Below, piece after piece: positions 34,752-43,108 of a DNA stretch of 64,000 bases; the stretch's first letter is position 1; every line of letters starts with the position of its first letter. Origin of the DNA: an uncultured Clostridia bacterium (lineage in GTDB: Bacteria; Bacillota; Clostridia; Christensenellales; Borkfalkiaceae); assembly GCA_947630115.1 (NCBI GenBank), contig CANRGG010000002.1:1-64000 (forward strand), written 5' to 3'. The translations under genes and the position numbers were made by a program. Below the pieces are notes generated by a model. That model saw only the letters and a program-made list of their open reading frames with translations. It did not search any database and had not been told where the DNA came from.

Positions 34752-35125
34752 GCGCCCACCCAAAAGGAGAGAAGGATCGCAAGCAGCGCCCCCGAAAAGG
34801 CGCCGAGAAAGGCGCCCAAAAGCGCGACGAGGAAGTTTTCCCGGCGGCGGCGCGCCCCTTCGCTCCGCGCCTCGCGCAGTTTTTCGAAATAGATCCTGCC
34901 CTCGGGCAGCGGACAGAGACAATAGACTCCCTCCTCCGCAAATTTCACGTCGATATAGCGGCGCTCTTCAAGATAATTCAGGATCCGTTTCAGTTCCTCT
35001 TTGTCCGCCTTGATCGTCTCGGGAAAACAGGAGAGCAGTTCGCTCTCCTCGGCGATCTTGTAGCCGCTTTCGCCGCAAAGCTCGTTGATCTTTTCCAAAA
35101 GCGCACTCGTCCTTTCGTCCAGCAT
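34748..35125 (-). CDS. Membrane-tethered winged-helix-like protein A, 125 aa
   Basis: Same plan as the following gene: an N-terminal helical/winged domain (ALLEKINELCGESGYKIAEE, then RILNYLEERRYIDVKFAEEG), a basic run (ARRRRENF) and a single C-terminal membrane helix rich in Gly, Ala and Leu. ATG 35125 has GGGAG 6 nt upstream. It follows glnS by 93 nt on the same strand. I do not recognise the family. Confidence 0.75.
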   Translation of the reverse strand: MLDERTSALLEKINELCGESGYKIAEESELLSCFPETIKADKEELKRILNYLEERRYIDVKFAEEGVYCLCPLPEGRIYFEKLREARSEGARRRRENFLVALLGAFLGAFSGALLAILLSFWVGA

Positions 35126-35218
35126 GGTTTTCTCCCTTTGCAGTATTGCCGAACGGGGCGGGGAAAATTCATGCCGCAAACTCAAAAGAGCACGAAAGAA
35201 GGCGGGGCAGATCTTTTC

Positions 35219-36844
35219 TTATTTGTTGAAATTATCTTTGAGGGAGACGATCTCCGATAACACGAGCCCGCCGTTTTCGGTGCATTTTTTGTAGTAGCCC
35301 GTCCGCATGAGCTGGAACGCTTCGTCCTCTTTTGCCTCCGCGAGATAGGGCTCCGCCTTGCCGCGGAACAGGTGCTCGCTGTCCTTGTTCATGCGCTCCG
35401 AAAAATCCTGTCCGGGGAAATCCGCGTCCCGGAGAAGATGGTCGTACTGCTTGATCGTCACATCCTTGCAGGAGGTCGCCTCCACCCAATGGATGACCCC
35501 CTTCGCCTTGACGCCGCTCGTGTCCGAGCCGCTGCGGGAAGTGGGAATGTAGTGGCATTTGACCTCGACGATTTCGCCGGTTTCATCCTTCACCGCCTCG
35601 TCGCAGACGACGATATAGGCGTTTTTGAGCCGCACTGCGCCGCCGATCTTCAACCGGTAGTACTTGGGGGGCGGATCGAGCGAGAAGTCGCTCTTTTCGA
35701 TATAGAGGCTGCCCGAAAATTTCACTTTGCGGGTGCCCGTGCCCTCCTGGGTTTGGTTGATCTCGAAATCGACCTCTTCCTCGCCCGTATAGTTGGTAAT
35801 GGTAAGTTTCAAGGGGTCGACAACCGCCATGGCGCGCGGCGCGCGGGCGTTGAGGTAGTCCCTGACGACCGCTTCAAAGTATCCGATCTCGCACTCCGAG
35901 TTCGCCTTTGCAACGCCGATCCGCGCGCAGAAGTCGCGGATCGCCTCGGCGGGGATCCCGCGGTTTTTGAGCCCTGCCAAAGTGGGCATTCTCGGGTCGT
36001 CCCAGCCGTGAACCGAGCCGTCCTCGACGAGTTTTTTGAGATAGCGCTTGCTCATGACGAGGTTCGTGACGTTGAGCCTTGCGAATTCGATCTGCCGCGG
36101 CTTGGGCGAAAAGCCCAGATTGATCCCGACCCAATCGTAGAGCGGGCGATGATCCTCGAATTCGAGGGTGCAGAGGGAATGGGTGACGCCCTGCAAATAG
36201 TCGCAGATGGGATGGGCGTAATCGTACATGGGATAGATGCACCATTTGTCCCCCGTCCGGTGATGGGTCGCATGCAGGATCCGGTAGATGACGGGGTCGC
36301 GCAGGTTGAGATTGGGCGAGGACATGTCGATCTTCGCGCGGAGACACTTCTCCCCGTCGGCGTATTTTCCGTCCCGCATTTCGCGGAACAGACGCAGGTT
36401 TTCCTCCGCCGTGCGGTTGCGATAGGGGCTCTCCTGCCCAGGCTCCGTGAGCGTGCCGCGCGTCGCCTTGATCTCCTCCGCGGAGAGGTCGCACACGAAC
36501 GCCTTGCCGTCCAGGATCAGTTTTTCGGCAAATTCGTAGATCTTGTCGAAAAAGTCGGAGGCATAGCACTCCCGCGCCCATTCATAGCCCAAAAAGCGGA
36601 TGTCCCGCTTGATGGCGTCGACAAACTCCGTCTTTTCCTTGCTCGGGTTGGTATCGTCGAAGAAAAGATTGCACTTCCCGCCGTATTTTTCCGCCGTGCC
36701 GAAGTTGACGAACATGCTCTTGGCATGTCCGATATGGAGATATCCGTTCGGCTCGGGGGGGAACCGCGTCTGGATCGCCGTGACTTTTCCCGCAGCGAGG
36801 TCCTCGTCGATGATCTGTTCGATAAAATTGCTTGCTTCCGCCAT
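35219..36844 (-). CDS. glnS: Glutaminyl-tRNA synthetase
   Basis: Class I enzyme that charges tRNA-Gln directly. The HIGH motif is in PPEPNGYLHIGHAKS and the KMSKS motif appears as VMSKRYLKKL. The C-terminal beta-barrel anticodon-binding domain is intact; total 541 aa. AAGGAG is 5 nt before ATG 36844. Having GlnRS suggests the organism need not depend on GatCAB for Gln-tRNA. Confidence 0.95.
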   Translation of the reverse strand: MAEASNFIEQIIDEDLAAGKVTAIQTRFPPEPNGYLHIGHAKSMFVNFGTAEKYGGKCNLFFDDTNPSKEKTEFVDAIKRDIRFLGYEWARECYASDFFDKIYEFAEKLILDGKAFVCDLSAEEIKATRGTLTEPGQESPYRNRTAEENLRLFREMRDGKYADGEKCLRAKIDMSSPNLNLRDPVIYRILHATHHRTGDKWCIYPMYDYAHPICDYLQGVTHSLCTLEFEDHRPLYDWVGINLGFSPKPRQIEFARLNVTNLVMSKRYLKKLVEDGSVHGWDDPRMPTLAGLKNRGIPAEAIRDFCARIGVAKANSECEIGYFEAVVRDYLNARAPRAMAVVDPLKLTITNYTGEEEVDFEINQTQEGTGTRKVKFSGSLYIEKSDFSLDPPPKYYRLKIGGAVRLKNAYIVVCDEAVKDETGEIVEVKCHYIPTSRSGSDTSGVKAKGVIHWVEATSCKDVTIKQYDHLLRDADFPGQDFSERMNKDSEHLFRGKAEPYLAEAKEDEAFQLMRTGYYKKCTENGGLVLSEIVSLKDNFNK

Positions 36845-36922
36845 ATTCGCTCCTTGATCGTTGCCGATCTTATTATCGCGCATTTCCGTCCGAAATTTTC
36901 GCGCCAAGTTTTTTGCAAGAAC

Positions 36923-36952
36923 ATTATAACACAAGTCGGAAAAACTGCGCAA
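36923..36952 (-). promoter_or_regulatory. Promoter of glnS
   Basis: TATAAT (36923-36928) with TTGCGC (36947-36952) 18 nt upstream on the minus strand. No T-box leader fits in the 80-nt UTR. Confidence 0.6.
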
Positions 36953-37016
36953 GCAAATTTATCCAATTCCCGCCGCAAGGAAAAATCCTTTTCTTTCGGA
37001 TTTGCCGCCGCAGCCC

Positions 37017-37045
37017 TTGCGCTTTCCCCCAAAACATGCTATACT
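37017..37045 (+). promoter_or_regulatory. Promoter of the PAP2 gene, predicting a leaderless mRNA
   Basis: TTGCGC (37017-37022), 17-nt spacer, TATACT (37040-37045). Only six bases separate the -10 box from the ATG at 37052, so transcription should start at the A of the start codon. Confidence 0.6.
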
Positions 37046-37051
37046 GAGAGC

Positions 37052-37891
37052 ATGGACGCTGCGATCCTGCAATTTTTCGAAACCATCCGGAACCCCTTTC
37101 TCACCGCCGTTTTTGGGGTCTTTTCGCTGCTCGGCGAGGCGGCGGTGATCACGGCGCTCGTGCTGCTTCTCTATTGGCTGTTCCCCTCGAAAACGGGGGA
37201 ACTTGCCCTCGTCACGGCGCTTTCCGGCTTCTGCCTCAATTCTTTTCTCAAATTCACGGTTCACCGCCCCCGCCCCTATGTGAGCGGCACGGTCCAAAAG
37301 CTCGATCCCTTCCTCGGCGGCGAACTCGACGGGTCCGCCTCCTTCCCCAGCGGGCACACCCAGATCACGACCGGCTTTTTCGGCACGCTCGCCGTGCATT
37401 TCAAGCGAGCGCTCGCCTTTGCCCTCTGCGGCGGGACCGTCCTTCTCGTCGCCCTTTCGAGAATTTATTTCGGCGTGCATTATCCCTCGGACGTCCTCGC
37501 GGGGCTTTTGTTCGGGCTCTTCGCCGTTCTGCTCTGGACGCTCGTCTTTCGCTATGCCTATCCCTTCCGCGAGCTCATCCTGCTCGGCCTTGCCGCGCTC
37601 TCCCTGATCCCCCTCTGCTTTTCTCCCTCGCAGGACTATTTGCAGGCGGCGGGGCTGCTTTCGGGCGCGGCAGTGTCGCTTGCGGTCCTCACCTTCTGTT
37701 CGGAGGGAAAGCCCGCGGAATTTCCACGCCGTCTGCTCCGCGTTCCCGTCGGGGGCGCGCTGCTCGTTTTGGTCTTTGCGATCTTCCTGCTCTTTCCGGA
37801 AAATCCCGCCTTTCTCTTTCTCAAATGGTTTTTCCTCGCGCTTGCCGCGATCCTCTGCGCAAAACTCACTTTCGAAAAACTGCAAATATGA
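37052..37891 (+). CDS. PAP2-superfamily membrane phosphatase, 279 aa
   Basis: Integral membrane phosphatase that probably acts on a lipid phosphate such as undecaprenyl pyrophosphate or phosphatidate. The three PAP2 motifs are complete: KX6RP in KFTVHRPRP, PSGH in SFPSGHTQ, and SRX5HX3D in SRIYFGVHYPSD. About seven hydrophobic segments are visible, with an extra C-terminal set beyond the core domain. There is no ribosome binding site, consistent with the leaderless promoter. An open frame continues upstream but it is antisense to glnS and is not used. Confidence 0.9.
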   Translation: MDAAILQFFETIRNPFLTAVFGVFSLLGEAAVITALVLLLYWLFPSKTGELALVTALSGFCLNSFLKFTVHRPRPYVSGTVQKLDPFLGGELDGSASFPSGHTQITTGFFGTLAVHFKRALAFALCGGTVLLVALSRIYFGVHYPSDVLAGLLFGLFAVLLWTLVFRYAYPFRELILLGLAALSLIPLCFSPSQDYLQAAGLLSGAAVSLAVLTFCSEGKPAEFPRRLLRVPVGGALLVLVFAIFLLFPENPAFLFLKWFFLALAAILCAKLTFEKLQI

Positions 37892-37897
37892 TTTCGC

Positions 37898-37926
37898 TTG
37901 ACGAATCGGGCGCAAAATGGTAAGAT
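37898..37926 (+). promoter_or_regulatory. Promoter of glyQS
   Basis: TTGACG (37898-37903), 17-nt spacer, TAAGAT (37921-37926), right after the PAP2 stop. Confidence 0.6.
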
Positions 37927-37955
37927 AGAACGAAAAAAGACAAGGAGCGGACTTT

Positions 37956-39329
37956 ATGGGAACAGCCGTGACGATGGACAAGCTCGTTGCGCTCTGTAAA
38001 AACAGAGGCATTATTTTCCCCGGGAGCGAAATTTACGGGGGCATGGGAAATACCTGGGACTACGGTCCCGTCGGCGTCGAGATCAAAAATAACGTCAAAA
38101 GAGTTTGGTGGAAGCGCTTCGTGCAGGAGAGCGACAACTCCTTCGGCGTGGACGCCGCCATCTTGATGAACTCGCGCGTCTGGGAGGCGAGCGGGCACAC
38201 GACCTCCTTTTCCGACCCCAAAATGGACTGCAAAAAATGCAAGACCCGCCACCGCGCCGACAATCTCATCGAAATGCACTCCAAGGGCAAGGTCGACCCC
38301 GACCTCATGACCAACGAGGAGATGGAGCAATATATCCGCGAAAAAGAGGTGCACTGCCCCATCTGCGGCGGCTTCGACTGGACGAACATCCGCACCTTTA
38401 ACCTCATGTTCGAGACCTCCCGCGGCGTCACCGACGAGAGCCAGAACAAGATCTATCTGCGTCCCGAAACGGCGCAGGGAGAATTTATCAACTTCCTGAA
38501 CGTCCAGCGCACGACCCGCGCCAAGGTTCCCTTCGGGATCGCCCAGATCGGCAAGGCGTTCCGGAACGAGATCACGCCCGGCAACTTCATCTTCCGCACC
38601 ATCGAATTCGAGCAGATGGAGCACCAATGGTTCTGCAAAGAGGGCACCGATTCGCAGTTCTATGAGGAATATAAGGCGCGCGCCATGCAATTTTTGCTCG
38701 ATCTCGGGATCAAGCGCGAACATCTCCGCTTCCACGACCACGAAAAACTCGCCCACTATGCCAAGGCGGCGTGCGATATCCAATATCTCTATCCCATGGG
38801 CTGGAGCGAGCTCAACGGCATTCACAACCGCACCGACTACGATCTCTCCCGCCACCAGGAATATTCGGGCAAGAGCCTTACCTATGTCGATCCCATCGAC
38901 GGCTCCCGCTATCTGCCCTACGTCATCGAGTATTCGATCGGCGCGGATCGGCTCATGCTCGCCCTTCTTGCGGAGGCGTACGAGGAGGAGACGCTCGAGG
39001 GCGGCGATGTGCGCGGCGTCATGCGCTTCCATCCCGCGATCGCGGCCTACAAAGCGGCGGTTCTGCCCTTGCAGAAAAATATCGCGGAGCCCGCAAAGGC
39101 GCTCCTGCAAAAACTCAAAAAGAAATTTTCCGTCTCCTACGACGAGGCGGGCTCGATCGGCAAACGTTATCGGCGGCAGGACGAGATCGGCACTCCCTTC
39201 TGCATTACGACCGACTTCGAGACCCTCGAAAACGGCACCGTCACCGTCCGCGAACGCGACAGCATGCAGCAGCTCCGCCTGCCCATGGACGAGATCGAGG
39301 CGTTCCTCGCCGAAAAGACCGCGTTTTGA
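37956..39329 (+). CDS. glyQS: Glycyl-tRNA synthetase, single-chain class II type
   Basis: Charges tRNA-Gly. It is the eukaryote/Gram-positive-like alpha2 form, not the alpha2beta2 GlyQ-GlyS form. Visible motifs: GMGNTWDYGPVG near the start, VWEASGHTTSF, a zinc-ribbon-like insert (CKKC...CPIC), motif 2 LRPETAQGEF and a motif 3 region SIGADRLMLALL. Length 457 aa is standard. AAGGAG is 8 nt before the ATG. Confidence 0.95.
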   Translation: MGTAVTMDKLVALCKNRGIIFPGSEIYGGMGNTWDYGPVGVEIKNNVKRVWWKRFVQESDNSFGVDAAILMNSRVWEASGHTTSFSDPKMDCKKCKTRHRADNLIEMHSKGKVDPDLMTNEEMEQYIREKEVHCPICGGFDWTNIRTFNLMFETSRGVTDESQNKIYLRPETAQGEFINFLNVQRTTRAKVPFGIAQIGKAFRNEITPGNFIFRTIEFEQMEHQWFCKEGTDSQFYEEYKARAMQFLLDLGIKREHLRFHDHEKLAHYAKAACDIQYLYPMGWSELNGIHNRTDYDLSRHQEYSGKSLTYVDPIDGSRYLPYVIEYSIGADRLMLALLAEAYEEETLEGGDVRGVMRFHPAIAAYKAAVLPLQKNIAEPAKALLQKLKKKFSVSYDEAGSIGKRYRRQDEIGTPFCITTDFETLENGTVTVRERDSMQQLRLPMDEIEAFLAEKTAF

Positions 39330-39342
39330 GAAAAAAATCACG

Positions 39343-39371
39343 AAAACCGCCGAAAATTCGGGCGGTTTTTT
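39343..39371 (+). terminator. Terminator of glyQS
   Basis: 9-bp stem AAAACCGCC/GGCGGTTTT followed by T. Confidence 0.8.
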
Positions 39372-39390
39372 CCCGAAAAAAATTTTTGGG

Positions 39391-39418
39391 CAAATGTCAT
39401 ATATTTTTATGACATTTG
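39391..39418. promoter_or_regulatory. Perfect 11-bp inverted repeat upstream of the glycosyltransferase promoter
   Basis: Half-sites CAAATGTCATA and TATGACATTTG are separated by TATTTT and end 1 nt before the -35 box. The spacing (17-bp centre to centre) suits a dimeric regulator; no T-run follows, so it is not a terminator. The binding protein is unknown. Confidence 0.6.
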
Positions 39419-39419
39419 G

Positions 39420-39448
39420 TTGACAAAGGAGGATGGTTCCGCTATAAT
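39420..39448 (+). promoter_or_regulatory. Consensus SigA promoter of the glycosyltransferase gene
   Basis: TTGACA (39420-39425), 17-nt spacer, TATAAT (39443-39448). Confidence 0.85.
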
Positions 39449-39479
39449 AAAGGGCGAAAAAATGTGAGAGGACGAAGAA

Positions 39480-40826
39480 ATGACTGCTGCGATCTGGATC
39501 ACGCTATGCGTTTACATGGGACTGAGCATTCTGGCGGTTGCGCTGTATCTGCCGAAGGTGTTCGGCTACCGCTATGCCTTTCGAAAACCGCCGAGGAAAA
39601 AAGCCCGGGATGTGCGCAAGATCTCGATCATCATTCCCGCGCGGAATGAGAGCGCGATCATCGGCGATCTGTTCGCTTCGCTTGAAAAGCAGAACTACGG
39701 GAAAGAAAATTTCGACGTCAACGTCATCGTGAAAGATGAAAACGACCCGACCCTTGCGCTTGCCGAGAAGATCGGGGCGCGGACTTTCGTCGTTTCGGGA
39801 CAAAAATGCAAGGGGGACGCGCTCGACGGATACTTCCGGGCGATTGGCAAGGAGGGGATCGGCGGCTACGATGCGTTCGTGATCGTGGACGCGGACGCCG
39901 TGCTCGCGCCCGACTATATTTCGGAGCTCAACAACGCGCTCGAAAACGATTACGACATTTTCCTCACCCGGAAATTTGCGAAAAACTATCTCGGCGACCG
40001 CAAAAACCGCTCGGTCTTTTCCAACTGTTCGGCGCTCACCTGGCCGATCATCGACGATCTGGGCAATCTCTACCGCATGCACAAGGAGATCCCGCTCAAC
40101 CTCTGCGGACAGGGCATGATGATCCGGCGGCGGGTCATCGAGGAGATCGGCGGCTGGCCCTACCGCACCCTCACCGAGGACTATGAACTCAAACTCGACA
40201 GCATTCTGAAGGGCTACAAGTCGATGTTCTATCCCTATGCCGTCATCTATACCGAAGAGGCGCTCACCCACGAGGAGAACTACCAGCGCCGTCTGCGCTG
40301 GCTGATGGGCTATTCACAGTGCGATAAAAAATACAAGAAGGAGATCCGGGAACGGGCCAAGGAGCGCGGTCGGCTGACAAGCGGCGAACGGGAATACTTT
40401 TTCGGGATCCTGCCGCTGCTTTTATACGCCGTGACGACCTTTTTGACGATGTTCACGGGCGCGGCGCTTGCGATCTTCTATGCCGTTCAGAGGCAGCCCT
40501 ATTTCTTCTATGCGAGCTGGCTGCTCGTTTTCATGCCGTTCTGCGTCATGTATGCGCTGCTCTTCTGCTTCGGCGTGCTTGCCTATTTTTCGGACACGGA
40601 GGCCTTCCGCGCCCTGTCCGGGAAGGAACGTTGGGCGATGTTTTTGTTCAATCCGTTCTATCTGCTCGAATATATTCCCATTTTCCTGCGCTGCCGCAGA
40701 AATATCCGCAAGGGCAGGGCGCCCGCCTGGAAACAGACCGAGCGCATGACCTACCGCGAGGGAACGGCGGAACGCGCGGCGGAGCGCGAACGTGGCGAAG
40801 AGGCGCAGGAAGTCAATCAAACGTAA
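39480..40826 (+). CDS. Family 2 glycosyltransferase, membrane-bound and processive type, 448 aa
   Basis: Likely builds a cell-surface polysaccharide or glycolipid. One membrane helix at the N-terminus precedes a GT-A domain with IIIPARNES, the DXD-type VDADAV, GQGMMIRRRV and TEDYELK. The QRRLRW motif (QXXRW) marks a processive GT2 enzyme. Three or more membrane helices and a basic tail follow. GAGAGGA is 7 nt before the ATG. A perfect palindrome upstream suggests a dedicated regulator. The flavoprotein gene follows by 28 nt. Confidence 0.88.
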   Translation: MTAAIWITLCVYMGLSILAVALYLPKVFGYRYAFRKPPRKKARDVRKISIIIPARNESAIIGDLFASLEKQNYGKENFDVNVIVKDENDPTLALAEKIGARTFVVSGQKCKGDALDGYFRAIGKEGIGGYDAFVIVDADAVLAPDYISELNNALENDYDIFLTRKFAKNYLGDRKNRSVFSNCSALTWPIIDDLGNLYRMHKEIPLNLCGQGMMIRRRVIEEIGGWPYRTLTEDYELKLDSILKGYKSMFYPYAVIYTEEALTHEENYQRRLRWLMGYSQCDKKYKKEIRERAKERGRLTSGEREYFFGILPLLLYAVTTFLTMFTGAALAIFYAVQRQPYFFYASWLLVFMPFCVMYALLFCFGVLAYFSDTEAFRALSGKERWAMFLFNPFYLLEYIPIFLRCRRNIRKGRAPAWKQTERMTYREGTAERAAERERGEEAQEVNQT

Positions 40827-40854
40827 AAAAATTTTTGATCAAGGAGAGATCGTG

Positions 40855-41424
40855 ATGAAAGATTTCGGCGTACAACCCTATTTGTTTCCCATGCCGACCT
40901 ATATGATCGGCACCTACAACGAAGATGACAGCGTAGACGTCATGATGATGGCTTGGGGCGGCATCTGCGCGGAGGACATGGTCGCCCTGAACCTCGAAGC
41001 GTCGCACAAGACGGTCGAGAACATCAAAAAAAGAGGCGGGTTCACTCTCGCCGTTCCCGGGATCGACACGCTGGACGAGTCCGACTTTTTCGGGATCCTC
41101 TCCGCCGCCAAAGCGGGGGACAAATTCGCGCGGACCTCTCTGCACGCCTTCAAGAGCGCGCGGGTGGACGCGCCCGTCATCCGGGAATACCCCCTCACCC
41201 TCGAATGTTCGCTCGCGGAGATCCAGCAGCAGCCCTACGGCCTGCGGATCCTCGGAAAGATCGAAAACGTGCTCGCCGACGAAAAGATCCTCGACGAAAA
41301 GGGCAAGATCGACGCCGGCAAGCTGCGCGCGTTCGCCTTCGATCAAATGCAGAACGGCTACTATGCGATCGGCGAAAAGATCGGCAAGGCTTGGAAAAAC
41401 GGCGCAAAATTCATCAAAAAATAA
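40855..41424 (+). CDS. Flavin reductase-like (FMN-binding split barrel) protein, 189 aa
   Basis: The sequence fits the DIM6/NTAB flavin reductase family: a PMPTYMIGTYNEDDSVDVMMMAW start, ASHKTVENIKKRGGFTLAVP, and a conserved ending. It should bind FMN and either reduce free flavin or serve as a small electron carrier. AAGGAG is 8 nt before ATG 40855. It is probably co-transcribed with the glycosyltransferase, though the two roles have no obvious link. Confidence 0.85.
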   Translation: MKDFGVQPYLFPMPTYMIGTYNEDDSVDVMMMAWGGICAEDMVALNLEASHKTVENIKKRGGFTLAVPGIDTLDESDFFGILSAAKAGDKFARTSLHAFKSARVDAPVIREYPLTLECSLAEIQQQPYGLRILGKIENVLADEKILDEKGKIDAGKLRAFAFDQMQNGYYAIGEKIGKAWKNGAKFIKK

Positions 41425-41447
41425 TTTCCTTTCCCATAAATAATGAG

Positions 41448-41474
41448 AAAACGGCGGATCGACCGCCGTTTTTT
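41448..41474. terminator. Bidirectional terminator between convergent genes
   Basis: AAAACGGCGG/CCGCCGTTTT stem with an ATCGA loop and T-run on the plus strand. Confidence 0.75.
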
Positions 41475-42283
41475 CATTCCGCAGAAGTTCTCCGATCGGG
41501 GAGATAAACGCAGGGAGAGCCGTAAGCCTCCTCGTAGCATTTCCGCCAAGCCGCCGCCGTCCGCGCCTTCATGTCCGAAAGTTTTTCCTTGCGGGAAAGG
41601 GTCTCGTCCGCATAGATAGCGGGCAGAATGTGGATCCTGAGATGCTTCATGTGTCCGCGCTTGTTCTTTCGGAAGGTGCAGAAAATGGGCAGAACGGGCA
41701 CCCGGTGCTTGATCGCATAGTGGAAGGCGCCGTCCTTCATGGGGCGCGGTTTCTGATAGTTGGTCCAGAGCGCCTGCTCGGGATAGAAGTTGACGATCTT
41801 TCCCGCTTCGAGCAGCCGCCCGATCTCGGCGTTCAGATTGCGCGCCGCGGCAAGATCGGCGCTGAACGGGAGCATGCCGCCGTGGCGGATGATGTGCCCG
41901 CCGAGCCCCGTCTTGTTGTTTTTGGGGCCCATGGTATGGAAAGAGCGGAAATACCCCGTCGCCTGCCGGACGAACAGGGTGTCGAGAAAGGAAAAATGGT
42001 TCATGACGCTGACCGCGCCCGATTTTTTGAGCGCGCGCAGATTTTTTCTGCCCGTCACCCGCGCGCCGTAAGCAAACCCGATCAGAAAGCGAGCAAGCAG
42101 GAAGAGCAGGGTGCGCCAGAAGCCGACCAGCGCGCGATCCGCTCCACGCCTATGGTAGCGGAAATTCTCATCCGGCATTTTCCAGTGCGGCCCAAAGGGA
42201 ATGTAATCATAATCGAACCGGCGGTAGCCCTCCAAGGCGTCCTGGATCTTTTGGATCTTTTCGTGTTTCGCGCGTTTTTTCAT
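41474..42283 (-). CDS. PlsC-type 1-acyl-glycerol-phosphate acyltransferase, 269 aa
   Basis: Membrane-associated acyltransferase of phospholipid or envelope lipid synthesis. The catalytic HX4D motif is NHFSFLD, and the second block is FYPEQALW in place of the usual FPEGTR. A hydrophobic helix (LLFLLARFLIGFAYG) precedes the catalytic region. The N-terminal 45 residues are basic and charged. The SD-like AAGAAGG is only 1 nt from the ATG and the promoter predicts a leader of just a few bases. Confidence 0.85.
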   Translation of the reverse strand: MKKRAKHEKIQKIQDALEGYRRFDYDYIPFGPHWKMPDENFRYHRRGADRALVGFWRTLLFLLARFLIGFAYGARVTGRKNLRALKKSGAVSVMNHFSFLDTLFVRQATGYFRSFHTMGPKNNKTGLGGHIIRHGGMLPFSADLAAARNLNAEIGRLLEAGKIVNFYPEQALWTNYQKPRPMKDGAFHYAIKHRVPVLPIFCTFRKNKRGHMKHLRIHILPAIYADETLSRKEKLSDMKARTAAAWRKCYEEAYGSPCVYLPDRRTSAE

Positions 42284-42292
42284 ACCTTCTTT

Positions 42293-42321
42293 ATTCTATC
42301 CGAAACGCAGGGAAAAGTCAA
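42293..42321 (-). promoter_or_regulatory. Promoter of the acyltransferase gene
   Basis: TTGACT (42316-42321), 17-nt spacer, TAGAAT (42293-42298) on the minus strand. Nine bases separate it from the ATG. Confidence 0.65.
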
Positions 42322-42341
42322 GCGGCAGAGCCGTTTCGCCG

Positions 42342-42369
42342 CAAAGAAAAGCGCCCGCTCGGCAGGCGC
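42342..42369 (-). terminator. Terminator of the pdaB-like/SSB-like pair
   Basis: 8-bp stem GCGCCTGC/GCGGGCGC with one G-T pair, followed on the minus strand by TTTTCTT. Confidence 0.65.
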
Positions 42370-42376
42370 GAAGATT

Positions 42377-43063
42377 TCAATATTGTCCCGAGGAGGAAGG
42401 CGAGGCGTATAAGTCAAATTCACCTTCAAGGTCGAAGGTCTCGCCCGCGTCGAAGGCGGCGAGCTTGGAGATCGACACCTCGTAGGCGGTCATCGTCACG
42501 ACGTCCTTTTCGCTCAGTTTCTTTTGATATTCCCGGCTCTGGATCCTGCCCGAGAGCGCAACCCGGTCGCCCACTTTGAGATTCTGCACAAATCTTGCGT
42601 TGCGTCCCCAGGCAATGCAGGGGATATAGTCCGACTTGTTGTAGGCGCGGTTGACGGCGATGAGAAGATCGGCGATCTCGCGGTTGAACGGCGTGGTGCG
42701 GTAAATGGGAGGTTTGCAGATATAGCCCGAGAGCACGATACTGTTGGGGTTGCGCGAGGGGACGTTTTCGACGATCTCGCGGACAAAAACCGTCAGCATG
42801 AGCCGGGATTTGCCGTTTTCGAGCTTATTGTAGCTGCGGAACTGCCCCAGCGCGCAGATGACGCTCCCGACACGCAGATCGTTTTTTTCGATGATCCGCT
42901 CCGAGATGGTGACGGGCAGGATGTCCGCCTGTCCCGACAGCCGCATGACTTTCACAAACAGTTCGTAAAATCCCTCGCCGTACACTTCATGCGAAAAAGT
43001 TGCCTCCGAAACGATCTCCCCCGTAAAATAGACCTTGTTGTTTTTTTCCGAATTGTAATCCAT
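42377..43063 (-). CDS. SSB-like protein with two OB-fold segments, about 228 aa
   Basis: Two successive segments resemble SSB-family OB folds: one beginning KVYFTGEIVSEATFSHEVYG, and a second SIVLSGYICKPPIYRTTPFNREIADLLIAVNRAY, which is a close SSB core motif. The ordinary acidic SSB tail is replaced by a short Asp/Glu stretch ending SSSGQY. It probably binds single-stranded DNA but is not the replicative SSB. Start uncertain: GGAGG is 14 nt from ATG 43063, and a TTG at 43084 overlaps that site. It follows the deacetylase by 45 nt. Confidence 0.75.
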   Translation of the reverse strand: MDYNSEKNNKVYFTGEIVSEATFSHEVYGEGFYELFVKVMRLSGQADILPVTISERIIEKNDLRVGSVICALGQFRSYNKLENGKSRLMLTVFVREIVENVPSRNPNSIVLSGYICKPPIYRTTPFNREIADLLIAVNRAYNKSDYIPCIAWGRNARFVQNLKVGDRVALSGRIQSREYQKKLSEKDVVTMTAYEVSISKLAAFDAGETFDLEGEFDLYASPSSSGQY

Positions 43064-43108
43064 TGTATTGTTTATGACCTCCAAAGGTGTTTCTTGCCGA
43101 ATTTCCGT

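Noticed and set aside
36845..36960. T-box riboswitch before the aminoacyl-tRNA synthetase genes
   Set aside because: Leaders of glnS, glyQS and cysS are under 100 nt and lack the T-box sequence.
35372..37051. Upstream extension of the PAP2 frame to an 839-codon protein
   Set aside because: The extension is antisense to glnS and precedes the PAP2 promoter; the PAP2 motifs begin after ATG 37052.
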